Positions 9,371 to 18,124 of a stretch of DNA of 64,000 bases are shown in pieces (positions within the stretch are counted from its first letter, which is position 1; each line of letters begins with the position of its first letter). A program made the position numbers and the translations under genes. Source of the DNA: Sanguibacter suaedae (GTDB lineage Bacteria > Actinomycetota > Actinomycetes > Actinomycetales > Cellulomonadaceae); assembly GCF_016342785.1 (NCBI RefSeq), contig NZ_JAEINH010000003.1:93932-157931 (forward strand), written 5' to 3'. The notes below the pieces were generated by a model. That model made no database searches, was not told the DNA's origin, and worked only from the letters and a program-made list of their open reading frames with translations.

Positions 9371-10102
9371 ATGGCTCGCAAGAAGACTGACGCTCCCACC
9401 GCGGGCGGCGCCCCGGCGACGAAGAAGCCCAAGAAGGTCCGCTGGTACCACCAGGTCGCGCAGGCGTACCGCATGACGTACGCCCGGGACCGCAATCTCC
9501 CGTGGCTCATGCTCGCGGTCTTCGCCGCGATCCTCGCCGTCGCCGTCCTCATCGGTGCGTGGTGGGGCCAGATCGTCTACATGATCATCATCGGGCTCCC
9601 GTTCGCGCTCCTCGGTGCCATGTTCGTGCTCGCCCGACGCGCGGAGCGCGCCCAGTACACGGAGATCGAGGGCCAGGCCGGTGCCTCGCGGGCCGCACTG
9701 GGGACCATCCGCCGCGGGTGGTCCTTCGACGAGGAACCCGTCGCGGTCGACCCGAAGACCCAGGACCTCGTCTTCCGCGGCCTGGGACGCCCCGGCGTCC
9801 TGCTCGTGAGCGAAGGACCGCCGCACCGCGTGAAGAAGCTCATCGACGCCGAGCAGCGCAAGCTCTCCCGCATCCTCTCCGGCGTCCCGGTGGTCGTGGT
9901 CCAGTGCGGCAACGAGGAGGGCCAGGTGCCCCTCCCCAAGCTCGCGCGGCACGTCCAGAAGCTCAAGCCGAGGCTGACGAAGGCCGAGGTCGGCGAGGTC
10001 GGCAAGCGCCTGACCGCGCTCGGGCGGATCCGCATGCCCATCCCCAAGGGCATCGACCCGAACAGGGCGCGGCCCGACCGCAAGGGCATGCGGGGACGTT
10101 GA
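9371..10102 (+). CDS. DUF4191 membrane protein
   Basis: 243-aa actinobacterial protein of unknown function. A Lys-rich N-terminus is followed by two adjacent membrane helices at about 46-90 (WLMLAVFAAILAVAVLIGAW and IVYMIIIGLPFALLGAMFVL) and a cytoplasmic domain with GRPGVLLVSEGP and a basic tail. The same gene follows lipA in M. tuberculosis (recalled). TAGACT at 9358-9363 ends 7 nt before the ATG and there is no Shine-Dalgarno, so the mRNA is probably leaderless. Confidence 0.88.
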   Translation: MARKKTDAPTAGGAPATKKPKKVRWYHQVAQAYRMTYARDRNLPWLMLAVFAAILAVAVLIGAWWGQIVYMIIIGLPFALLGAMFVLARRAERAQYTEIEGQAGASRAALGTIRRGWSFDEEPVAVDPKTQDLVFRGLGRPGVLLVSEGPPHRVKKLIDAEQRKLSRILSGVPVVVVQCGNEEGQVPLPKLARHVQKLKPRLTKAEVGEVGKRLTALGRIRMPIPKGIDPNRARPDRKGMRGR

Positions 10103-10160
10103 TCGTCGCCCGCCGCACAGAGGGCTGACGCGCGGCGGCGGCACGTCGAACCGGTCGAAC

Positions 10161-10199
10161 GAGGAGGGCCCGGTCGCAGCACGCGACCGGGCCCTCCTC
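10161..10199. terminator. Bidirectional-type hairpin, DUF4191/RDD
   Basis: A perfect 17-bp stem (10161-10177 with 10183-10199) with a 5-nt loop lies between convergent genes and could end transcription from both sides. Confidence 0.85.
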
Positions 10200-10247
10200 C
10201 GTGTCCGCCCTGCGAGCGGGCCAGGGGCGTGACTCGGGGCGAGCGGT

Positions 10248-10697
10248 TCAGGACCGCACGATGATGGTCCGCGCCGCCCGGTCGTGCATCCCGCGTCCGT
10301 CCGCGTCCCAGATGGCCGCGGGGATGACGAGGCACAGCAGGACTGTCCGGATCGCCCCGCGCAGGAGGCCGACCACCGGGGCGCGCTCGTCCTCGGGGCG
10401 CACACGCAACCCGAACAGCCGGTGCCCGACGGTGTAACCGGTCGACGAGACGAGGACGAGGTTCTCCACCGCGAACACGGCGAGGGTCGCCATCGGGGCG
10501 GAGTCGAAGAGCAGCAGGCTCACCGCCATGGACAGGAACCAGTCGACGACGAGCGCCCCCACGCGTCGCCCCACGGGGGCGAACGAGCCGGAACCTGTCG
10601 CGGGAAGGCGCAACCTGTCGTCGCGCGAGGACCGTCCGTCACCCGCTCCCTGCGGTGATCCGTCCAACCACGAGCCCATGTCCTCACGAGATGCCAC
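10248..10697 (-). CDS. RDD family membrane protein
   Basis: 149-aa integral membrane protein with the RDD signature: GRRVGALVVDWFLS (Arg and Asp in the first helix), YTVGHRLFGLRV after the second helix, and a third helix near the C-terminus. Function unknown; some RDD proteins are ion antiporters. GTG 10697 is preferred because TACGCT (10704-10709 on the minus strand) stands 6 nt upstream, the leaderless pattern seen elsewhere here. ATG 10679 is an alternative. It lies head-to-head with glnA, so the 10698-10891 region carries both promoters. Confidence 0.8.
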   Translation of the reverse strand: MASREDMGSWLDGSPQGAGDGRSSRDDRLRLPATGSGSFAPVGRRVGALVVDWFLSMAVSLLLFDSAPMATLAVFAVENLVLVSSTGYTVGHRLFGLRVRPEDERAPVVGLLRGAIRTVLLCLVIPAAIWDADGRGMHDRAARTIIVRS

Positions 10698-10793
10698 GGT
10701 GCAAGCGTACGACTCCCCGCATGCGGCTTCGCGGTAGTCTCGAGGCGATCCCCCGGGGCCACGTCATCCGGACGTCACATGATCGACGCGTTC

Positions 10794-10831
10794 GTAACAC
10801 GGTCGAAACATGAAGCACACGGAAGAGAAAC
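10794..10831 (+). promoter_or_regulatory. GlnR box upstream of glnA
   Basis: GTAAC-n6-GAAAC (10794-10809) is followed at exactly 22 bp by CACAC-n6-GAAAC (10816-10831). This is the paired gTnAc-n6-GaAAc arrangement of actinobacterial GlnR operators. Both GAAAC half-sites are perfect and the second a-half is weak. It lies 60-100 bp before the glnA start. Nitrogen control of glnA is therefore likely. Confidence 0.82.
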
Positions 10832-10891
10832 TCGCCCGCTCTAGTTTCGAGGTGCCCGGGTAAGAGGGCGACACCGATCAAGGAGCAACGG

Positions 10892-12316
10892 ATGTTCAAG
10901 AACGCCGAGGAGGCCATTGCCTTCACCCAGAACGAGGGCGTCGAGTTCGTCGACGTCCGGTTCTGCGACCTGCCGGGCGTCATGCAGCACTTCAACATTC
11001 CGATCTCGCAGTTCGCCGAGTCGGCCTTCACCGACGGCATGATGTTCGACGGGTCCTCGATCCGCGGCTTCCAGGCGATCCACGAGTCGGACATGAAGCT
11101 CATCCCCGACGTGACGACCGCCTACGTCGACCCCTTCCGCAAGCGCAAGACGCTCATCGTGAACTTCTCGATCGTCGACCCCTTCACCGACGAGGCGTAC
11201 TCCCGCGACCCCCGCAACGTCGCCGCGAAGGCCGAGGCTTACCTCAAGAGCACCGGCATCGCGGACACCGCCTTCTTCGCCCCCGAGGCCGAGTTCTACG
11301 TCTTCGACTCGATCCGCTTCGCGACGAACCAGCACGAGAGCTACTACCACATCGACTCCGCCGAGGCCGCCTGGAACACGGGCCGCGAGGAGGAGGGTGG
11401 CAACAAGGGCTACAAGACGCGCTACAAGGGTGGGTACTTCCCCGTGTCGCCGTCCGACCAGTTCGCAGACCTCCGTGACGAGATGTGCGCCGTCCTCGGC
11501 GAGGTGGGCCTCGACGTCGAGCGCGCGCACCACGAGGTGGGCACCGCCGGCCAGCAGGAGATCAACTACCGCTTCAACACCCTGCAGCACTCCGCCGACG
11601 ACCTGATGAAGTTCAAGTACATCATCAAGAACGTCGCGTGGGAGGCCGACAAGACGGTCACCTTCATGCCGAAGCCGATCTTCGGCGACAACGGCTCGGG
11701 CATGCACTCGCACCAGTCCCTGTGGAAGGACGGCAAGCCGCTCTTCTTCGACGAGAAGGGCTACGGCGGCCTGTCCGACATGGCTCGCTGGTACATCGGT
11801 GGTCTCCTCAAGCACGCACCGGCCCTGCTGGCCTTCACCAACCCGTCGGTGAACTCCTACCACCGCCTGGTGCCCGGGTACGAGGCCCCCGTGAACCTCG
11901 TCTACTCGGCCCGCAACCGGTCCGCCTGCATCCGCATCCCGGTGACGGGCAGCTCGCCGAAGGCCAAGCGCATCGAGTTCCGCGTGCCCGACCCGTCGGC
12001 GAACCCGTACCTGGCCTTCTCCGCCCAGCTCCTGGCCGGCATCGACGGCATCAAGAACCGCATCGAGCCGCCGGAGCCCGTCGACAAGGACCTCTACGAG
12101 CTTCCTCCGGAGGAGCACGCGGCCATCCAGCAGGTCCCCGCGTCGCTCGGCGAGGCGCTCGACGCGCTCGAGGCCGACCACGACTTCCTGACCGTCGGGG
12201 ACGTGTTCACCCCCGACCTCATCCAGACGTGGATCGACTACAAGCGCACCCACGAGATCGACCCGATCCGTCTGCGCCCGCACCCGCACGAGTTCGACCT
12301 CTACTACGACATCTGA
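10892..12316 (+). CDS. glnA: Glutamine synthetase type I (beta), adenylylated form
   Basis: Makes glutamine from glutamate, ammonia and ATP; dodecameric and cytoplasmic. 474 aa, the usual length. Visible are [10 protein letters not shown], the metal-binding AEFYVFD and [25 protein letters not shown], the [11 protein letters not shown] glutamate-binding region, and the adenylylation site Tyr in [11 protein letters not shown], the target of GlnE encoded 1.3 kb downstream. AAGGAG stands 6 nt before the ATG. The GlnR box at 10794-10831 points to nitrogen regulation. Confidence 0.98.
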   Translation: MFKNAEEAIAFTQNEGVEFVDVRFCDLPGVMQHFNIPISQFAESAFTDGMMFDGSSIRGFQAIHESDMKLIPDVTTAYVDPFRKRKTLIVNFSIVDPFTDEAYSRDPRNVAAKAEAYLKSTGIADTAFFAPEAEFYVFDSIRFATNQHESYYHIDSAEAAWNTGREEEGGNKGYKTRYKGGYFPVSPSDQFADLRDEMCAVLGEVGLDVERAHHEVGTAGQQEINYRFNTLQHSADDLMKFKYIIKNVAWEADKTVTFMPKPIFGDNGSGMHSHQSLWKDGKPLFFDEKGYGGLSDMARWYIGGLLKHAPALLAFTNPSVNSYHRLVPGYEAPVNLVYSARNRSACIRIPVTGSSPKAKRIEFRVPDPSANPYLAFSAQLLAGIDGIKNRIEPPEPVDKDLYELPPEEHAAIQQVPASLGEALDALEADHDFLTVGDVFTPDLIQTWIDYKRTHEIDPIRLRPHPHEFDLYYDI

Positions 12317-12339
12317 GCCGACCGGAGCTCGGCACCACG

Positions 12340-12384
12340 GGCCCCCTGGCCCGGCACCCTCCACGGGCGTCGGGCCAGGGGGCC
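12340..12384 (+). terminator. Hairpin terminator after glnA
   Basis: A 14-bp GC-only stem (12340-12353 with 12371-12384) with a 17-nt loop lies 24 bp after the glnA stop. Confidence 0.7.
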
Positions 12385-12478
12385 GCGTCGTGCAGCACGA
12401 CGATCAGCCGCGTGTTCCAAGCCCCCGCCAAGGCCCGCCACGGTACGATTCAGCGCCCCTCACGGAAGGACGCCACCA

Positions 12479-13621
12479 GTGGCCCTGAACGACACCCGTC
12501 CCGTCGGCGCGGATCGACCGCCCCGATGGTTCGGACGCGCCCTCGTCATGACCGTCCTCGCCGTCTTCGTCGCGATCTTCGTCTGGCGTGCCCTCGGCTC
12601 GCTGTCCGGCCTCGTCGTCAACCTCGTCATCGCGCTCTTCTTCGCGCTCGCCATGGAGCCGATGATCCTGTGGCTCGTCCGGCACGGTTGGAAGCGCGGG
12701 GCAGCGACCGGGGTCGTCATGTTCGGGATCCTCGCGGCGACCGCGGCCGTGCTCGCCCTCTTCGGCGGGATGTTCGTCGAGCAGGCGGGGCAGCTCGCGA
12801 AGACCCTGCCCGACACCTACGCGTCCGTGTCCGTCTGGTTGGAGGACCGCCTGGCGGTGGAAGTCCCGCCCATGGCACAGCTCCAGACCCAGCTCGTCGA
12901 CGACTGGGGCGACGAGGTGGCCACCCGGGCCCTCGCGATCGGGTCGTCCGTCATCGGCGGCATCTTCGCGTTCAGCGTCATCCTCCTCGTGGCCTACTAC
13001 CTCGCCGCAGCCGGTCCCCGGTTCCGGGCGTCGATCTGCGCCTGGTTGAGCCCCAAGAACCAGACCGAGGTCCTGCGCCTGTGGGAGGTCACCCAGCTGA
13101 AGATCTCCGACTACATCAACTCGCGGATCGTCCTCGCCGTGGTCGCGAGCGTCTTCACCGGTGTCTTCCTCACGATCATCGACATCCCCTACGCGCTCCC
13201 CCTGGCCCTCTTCACCGGAGTGGTCTCGCAGTTCGTCCCCACCATCGGGACGTACATCGGCGGGGCCCTGCCGATCATCTTCGCGGTGACGACCGACGGC
13301 CCCCAGAAGGCCGTCATGGTGCTCGTCTTCATCGTCCTCTACCAGCAGGTCGAGAACTTCTGGTTCGCCCCGAAGGTGTCCGCCCGGGCGCTGCAGATGA
13401 ACCCGGCCGTCGCGTTCGTGTCGGTCCTGGCCTTCGGTGCCGTCTTCGGGGCGCTCGGGGCGTTCCTCGCCCTGCCGGTCGCCGCGACCATCCAGGCCGT
13501 CGCCTCGACCTACCTGCAGCGGCACGAGCTGGTGGACTCCCACATGTTCCGGGACCCCGAGCAACGGCCCGCAGAGAGCGAGCAGGCCGGGACCGAGGAA
13601 CCTCAGACCTCCTCGCCGTAG
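12479..13621 (+). CDS. AI-2E family transporter
   Basis: 380-aa polytopic membrane protein of the AI-2E (TqsA/YdiK) family. About seven or eight helices are visible, beginning with ALVMTVLAVFVAIFVW. The family signatures LFTGVVSQFVPTIGTYIGG and VLYQQVENFWFAPKV are clear. Substrate unknown; family members include autoinducer-2 exporters and Na+/H+ antiporters. GTG 12479 has GGAAGG upstream. The gene separates glnA from glnE, and its 3' end overlaps the convergent glnE by 19 bp. Confidence 0.92.
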   Translation: MALNDTRPVGADRPPRWFGRALVMTVLAVFVAIFVWRALGSLSGLVVNLVIALFFALAMEPMILWLVRHGWKRGAATGVVMFGILAATAAVLALFGGMFVEQAGQLAKTLPDTYASVSVWLEDRLAVEVPPMAQLQTQLVDDWGDEVATRALAIGSSVIGGIFAFSVILLVAYYLAAAGPRFRASICAWLSPKNQTEVLRLWEVTQLKISDYINSRIVLAVVASVFTGVFLTIIDIPYALPLALFTGVVSQFVPTIGTYIGGALPIIFAVTTDGPQKAVMVLVFIVLYQQVENFWFAPKVSARALQMNPAVAFVSVLAFGAVFGALGAFLALPVAATIQAVASTYLQRHELVDSHMFRDPEQRPAESEQAGTEEPQTSSP

Positions 13622-16600
13622 AAGACCCTCTCCATGACCGTCCTGGCGCGTCGCGCCGCACGGAGGTAGTCCTCCTCGAGATCGCTGCCGCTCGCCGGCG
13701 GGTAGTGCAACGTCCGAGCGATGCCGGCGAGCGCGACCCTGTCGGCGGGCAGGACGTCCGCCGTGGCTCCACCTGCCCTGCCGGACCAGAGGACCACGGA
13801 GTCGCGGAGGTTCGACGCGAGCTGCCACGCGATCTCGAGTGTCTCGGCGTCGGAGGCGTCGAGGAGCCCGGCGTCACGGGCGGCGCGGAGCCCGGCCAGG
13901 GTGCCGGTGGTGCGCAGCCCCGGGACGGCGGCGGCGTGCTCGAGCTGGAGGAGCTGGACGGTCCACTCGACGTCGGTCACGGCACCTCGTCCGAGCTTGA
14001 GGTGGCGGGTCGGGTCGGCGCCTCGAGGCAGCCTCTCGGCCTCGACCCGCGCCTTGATGCGTCGGATCTCGCGGACCGTGGCCGGGTCGAGGCCACCCTG
14101 CGGGTAGCGCAACGGGTCGACGAGCGCCGTGAAGCGTCGACCGAGGTCCGGGTCCCCGGCGACGGGGCGTGCCCGGAGGAGCGCCTGGCTCTCCCAGGGC
14201 GAGGACCACCGGCCGTAGTACTCGGCGTACGAGTCGAAGGACCGGACCAGCGGGCCGTTGCGGCCCTCGGGCCGGAGGTCGGCGTCGACCTCGAGCGACG
14301 GCTCCTCCCCCGTCGCCCCGAGCAGCTGACGGACGCGCTGGGCGACGGCCAGCGCGTACGTCTGCGCGACGGACGGGTCGGCACCGTCGGTGGCGTCGTG
14401 CACGAAGAGCACGTCGGCGTCGGACCCGTAGCCGAGCTCGCGCCCACCGAGTCGTCCCATCGCGATGATGCTCATCGCAGCCGGGGGGCGGGCGAGGTCA
14501 TGGCCCTGCTCGTCGCACACGACGTGCTGGGCGACGCGCAGACCCCCGACGAGGACCGTGTCGGCGGCGTCGGAGATCCCGGGCGCCGCGTCCTCGGGCT
14601 CGCAGACGCCGAGCAGCTCCGCACAGGCGATGCGGGCCAGCTCTCGGCGGCGCAGGGCCCGGAGCAGGGTGACGGCCTGGCGCGGGTCGTCGGCCCGCGT
14701 GAGGATCGCGTCGGCCTCGACGAGGAGGCGCGCGACCGGTCGCGGGGCGAGGTCCGCGTCGTCCGCGAGCCACGTGACGGACTCCGGCGACCGACCGAGG
14801 GCGTCGGCGACGTAGCTCGACGAGGAGAGGAGGTACGCGAGCCGGAACGCAGCCGAGCCGGAGTCGCGCAGGAGCTTGAGGTACCAGGGCGTGGTGCCGA
14901 GCTCGTCGGACAGCCGCCGGAACGCGAGGAGGCCACCGTCGGGGTCCGAGCCCTCCGCGAACCAGCCCAGCATGACGGGCAGGAGCTGGCGCTGGATGGC
15001 GGCCCGGCGGCTCACGCCGTCCGTGAGGGCGGCGATGTGCCGGACCGCACCGGTGGGGTCGCGGTACCCGATGGCGGCGAGGCGCGCCCGCGCCGCGTCG
15101 GGCGCGAGGCTGGCCTCCTCGGCGGAGAGCTGGGCGGTCGCGGGCAGGAGCGGCCTGTAGAAGAGCTCCTCGTGGAGCGAGCGGACGTCCCGACGGACGG
15201 TGCGCCAGCGTGCGAGCAGGCCCTCGGCACCCTCGGCGCGCATCCCCACGGACCGTGCGAGGCGTCGCAGGTCGTCCTCGGACGTGGGCATGAGGTGGGT
15301 GCGGCGCAGGTTGACGAGCTGGATACGGTGCTCGATCGACCTCAGGAAGCGGTAGCAGACGGCGAGCTGGGCGGCGTGCTCGCGCCCGACGTACCCGGCG
15401 GCGGCGAGGGCGGCGAGCGCCGTGAGCGTGTTCGAGCTCCTGATGGCGGGGTCGGAGCGTCCGTGCACCAGCTGGAGGAGCTGGACGGTGAACTCGACGT
15501 CCCGGAGACCTCCCTTGCCGAGCTTGAGCTGGCGGTCGGCCTCGGCGGCCGGGACGTTGTCCTCGACGCGGCGGCGCATCGCCTGGGAGTCCTGGACGAA
15601 GTTGTCGCGCTCCACCGCGGTCCACACGAGCGGGGTCACGGCGTCGACGTACGCGGCCCCGAGCTCGCGGTCGCCGGCGACGTGCCGCGCCTTGAGGAGA
15701 GCCTGGAACTCCCAGGTCTTGGCCCAGCGGTCGTAGTAGGACACGTGGCTGGACAGGGTGCGCACGAGCGGCCCGTTCTTGCCCTCCGGTCGCAGCGCCG
15801 CGTCGACGGGCCACAGCGCGGGTTCGCCGCTGGGCCCGGCGCACACCCGGGCCAGGCTCGAGGCGAGCCTCGTCCCGACGGTGATCGCGTAGTCCTCGTC
15901 GTACCCGTCGCGGGGCTCGACGACGTAGATGACGTCGACGTCGCTCACGTAGTTGAGCTCTCGGCCACCGCACTTGCCCATGCCGAGGACTGCGAGCCGC
16001 ACACCCTCGCCGTGGTCGTCGACGTCGGCCCTGGCGACGGCGAGCGCGGCCTCCAGGGCGCCGGCCGCCAGGTCGGCGATCGCTGCGGCGACGGCGGGCA
16101 GGAGGGAGAGGGGCTCACGTGAGGTGAGGTCGCTGGCGGCGATGCGCAGCAGCCTGCGCCGGTAGGCGCGTCGCACGGCGTCGACGGTCGCCGGTGCGGC
16201 GTCGCGGGCGACGGGCACGTCGGCGTCGGGATCGGCGCCGACGGCGTGGAGCATCTCACCACGGACGGCGCGGACGTCGACCCCCACGCCGGAGGTGACG
16301 TCGTCGACGACGTCGAGGAGCTCGGGGTGGCGGACGAGCTCGTCGCCGAGCGCCGTGGAGGCGCCGAGGACCGAGACGAGGCGGCTGCGGACCTGGACCG
16401 CGTCGCTCTGGCTGGCGGCGTCGCGCATCGTGAGGAGGGTCGCGAGGCGTGTACGACGTTCCTCGGCGCCTGGGTCGCCGGCCCCGGCCTCGGCGCAGGC
16501 CGCCTCGCAGAGGCGGACGAGCGCGAGGAGCGCGAGGTCGGGGTCGGCCGACTCGGCGAGCGCGTCGAGGACGGGGTGGTCGGGCGCGACGGCACCGACG

Positions 16601-16710
16601 ACGGCCGTGAAGTCCTTGTCCGTGCACAGGTGGATCGCGCGGGCGACGTCCCTGAACCCGAGCCGGGTCAACCGACCTCCGAGCGTGGCCGTCCTCGACG
16701 TGCTCACCAT
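13603..16710 (-). CDS. glnE: Glutamine synthetase adenylyltransferase/adenylyl-removing enzyme
   Basis: Bifunctional enzyme that adenylylates or deadenylylates the regulatory tyrosine of GlnA. 1,035 aa with the expected duplicated nucleotidyltransferase domains: the N-terminal one with GMGKCGGRELNYVSDVDVIY and the C-terminal one with AMGRLGGRELGYGSDADVLF, joined by helical regulatory regions. ATG 16710 overlaps the glnA2 TGA by one base (TGATG), so it is cotranscribed and coupled with glnA2. It is convergent with the AI-2E gene. Confidence 0.97.
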   Translation of the reverse strand: MVSTSRTATLGGRLTRLGFRDVARAIHLCTDKDFTAVVGAVAPDHPVLDALAESADPDLALLALVRLCEAACAEAGAGDPGAEERRTRLATLLTMRDAASQSDAVQVRSRLVSVLGASTALGDELVRHPELLDVVDDVTSGVGVDVRAVRGEMLHAVGADPDADVPVARDAAPATVDAVRRAYRRRLLRIAASDLTSREPLSLLPAVAAAIADLAAGALEAALAVARADVDDHGEGVRLAVLGMGKCGGRELNYVSDVDVIYVVEPRDGYDEDYAITVGTRLASSLARVCAGPSGEPALWPVDAALRPEGKNGPLVRTLSSHVSYYDRWAKTWEFQALLKARHVAGDRELGAAYVDAVTPLVWTAVERDNFVQDSQAMRRRVEDNVPAAEADRQLKLGKGGLRDVEFTVQLLQLVHGRSDPAIRSSNTLTALAALAAAGYVGREHAAQLAVCYRFLRSIEHRIQLVNLRRTHLMPTSEDDLRRLARSVGMRAEGAEGLLARWRTVRRDVRSLHEELFYRPLLPATAQLSAEEASLAPDAARARLAAIGYRDPTGAVRHIAALTDGVSRRAAIQRQLLPVMLGWFAEGSDPDGGLLAFRRLSDELGTTPWYLKLLRDSGSAAFRLAYLLSSSSYVADALGRSPESVTWLADDADLAPRPVARLLVEADAILTRADDPRQAVTLLRALRRRELARIACAELLGVCEPEDAAPGISDAADTVLVGGLRVAQHVVCDEQGHDLARPPAAMSIIAMGRLGGRELGYGSDADVLFVHDATDGADPSVAQTYALAVAQRVRQLLGATGEEPSLEVDADLRPEGRNGPLVRSFDSYAEYYGRWSSPWESQALLRARPVAGDPDLGRRFTALVDPLRYPQGGLDPATVREIRRIKARVEAERLPRGADPTRHLKLGRGAVTDVEWTVQLLQLEHAAAVPGLRTTGTLAGLRAARDAGLLDASDAETLEIAWQLASNLRDSVVLWSGRAGGATADVLPADRVALAGIARTLHYPPASGSDLEEDYLRAARRARTVMERVFYGEEV

Positions 16711-18044
16711 CACAGGACCTGGAGGAGCCGCTTCAGCTCGAAGGGCGTGACCTGCGCGCTGTACCCCGCCCACTCCTGGCGCTTGTTGCGGAGGACGAAG
16801 TCGAAGACGTGCTCGCCGAGCGTCTCTGCGACGAGCTCGGACCGCTCCATGAGCTCGATGGCGTCGTCGAGGGACTGGGGCAGGGGCTTGATGCCGAGCG
16901 CCCGGCGCTCGGCATCGGTGAGCTCCCACACGTCGTCCTCGGTGGCGTCGGGGAGCTCGTAGCCCTCGGTGATGCCCTTGAGCCCGGCGGCGAGCATGAG
17001 GGCGAAGGCGAGGTACGGGTTCGCCGCGGTGTCGAGCGCCCGGTACTCGACCCGGCTGGAGTTGCCCTTGCCGGGCTTGTACATGGGCACCCGCACCAGG
17101 GCCGAGCGGTTGTTGTGGCCCCAGCAGATGTAGCTGGGCGCCTCGGCGCCGCCCCACAGCCGCTTGTAGGAGTTCACGTACTGGTTGGTGACCGCGGTGA
17201 TCTCCGCGGAGTGGTGCAGGAGCCCGGCGATGAACTGGCGGGCCGTCTTCGACAGCTCGTACTGGGCCCCGGGCTCGTGGAAGGCGTTGCGGTCGCCCTC
17301 GAAGAGCGAGAGGTGGGTGTGCATGCCGGAGCCGGGCTGGTCGGCGAGGGGCTTGGGCATGAACGACGCGAAGACGCCCTGCTCGAGCGCGACCTCCTTG
17401 ACGACCGTGCGGAACGTCATGAGGTTGTCGGCGGTGGTCAGCGCGTCCGCGTAGCGCAGGTCGATCTCGTTCTGGCCCGGCCCGGCCTCGTGGTGGGAGA
17501 ACTCCACGGAGATGCCCATGGACTCGAGCATCGTGATCGCCGCGCGCCGGAAGTCGTGCCCCTGCGTCCGTGCCACGTGGTCGAAGTAGCCTCCGTGGTC
17601 GATCGGCACGAGGGGCCCGCCGGCCGTCGGCGGCTCGAAGAGGTAGAACTCGACCTCGGGGTGCGTGTAGAACGTGAAGCCCTGGTCGCTGGCCCGCGTG
17701 AGGGTCCGCTTGAGGACGTTGCGCGAGTCGGAGAGCGAGGGTTCGCCGTCGGGCGTGAGGATGTCGCAGAACATCCTCGCGGTCCCCTGGTGGTCGCCGC
17801 GCCACGGCAGGACCTGGAACGTCGTCGGGTCGGGGCGAGCGACCATGTCCGCCTCGTAGACGCGCGTGAGGCCCTCGATGGCGCTGCCGTCGAACCCGAT
17901 GCCCTCGGCGAAGGCCGACTCGAGCTCCGCGGGGGCGATGGCCACGGACTTGAGCATGCCGAGCACGTCGGTGAACCAGAGACGGATGAAGCGGATGTCG
18001 CGCTCCTCGACCGTGCGGAGCACGAACTCTTGCTGCCTGTCCAT
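16710..18044 (-). CDS. glnA2: Glutamine synthetase type I (alpha-like), GlnA2
   Basis: 444-aa glutamine synthetase paralogue with FDGSAIEGLTRVYEADM, EVEFYLFE, GSGMHTHLSLF, HNNRSALVRVP and the C-terminal glutamate loop. It lacks the adenylylation Tyr motif of GlnA and is about 30 residues shorter. GlnA2 proteins of other actinobacteria are secondary or non-essential synthetases. Upstream there is only a CAGGAT 6 nt before the ATG and no ribosome site. It leads an operon with glnE. Confidence 0.95.
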   Translation of the reverse strand: MDRQQEFVLRTVEERDIRFIRLWFTDVLGMLKSVAIAPAELESAFAEGIGFDGSAIEGLTRVYEADMVARPDPTTFQVLPWRGDHQGTARMFCDILTPDGEPSLSDSRNVLKRTLTRASDQGFTFYTHPEVEFYLFEPPTAGGPLVPIDHGGYFDHVARTQGHDFRRAAITMLESMGISVEFSHHEAGPGQNEIDLRYADALTTADNLMTFRTVVKEVALEQGVFASFMPKPLADQPGSGMHTHLSLFEGDRNAFHEPGAQYELSKTARQFIAGLLHHSAEITAVTNQYVNSYKRLWGGAEAPSYICWGHNNRSALVRVPMYKPGKGNSSRVEYRALDTAANPYLAFALMLAAGLKGITEGYELPDATEDDVWELTDAERRALGIKPLPQSLDDAIELMERSELVAETLGEHVFDFVLRNKRQEWAGYSAQVTPFELKRLLQVL

Positions 18045-18124
18045 GCGTACATCCTGCCTGATGTGCGTCCTCCTGTGGTGCTCGCGGCCCGAAAAAGGTC
18101 GGACGACGCAATAGGGTGAGTCGC

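Noticed and set aside
11485..16122. 1,545-codon open frame on the plus strand
   Set aside because: It spans glnA, the AI-2E gene and antisense glnE in wrong frames; a high-GC artefact.
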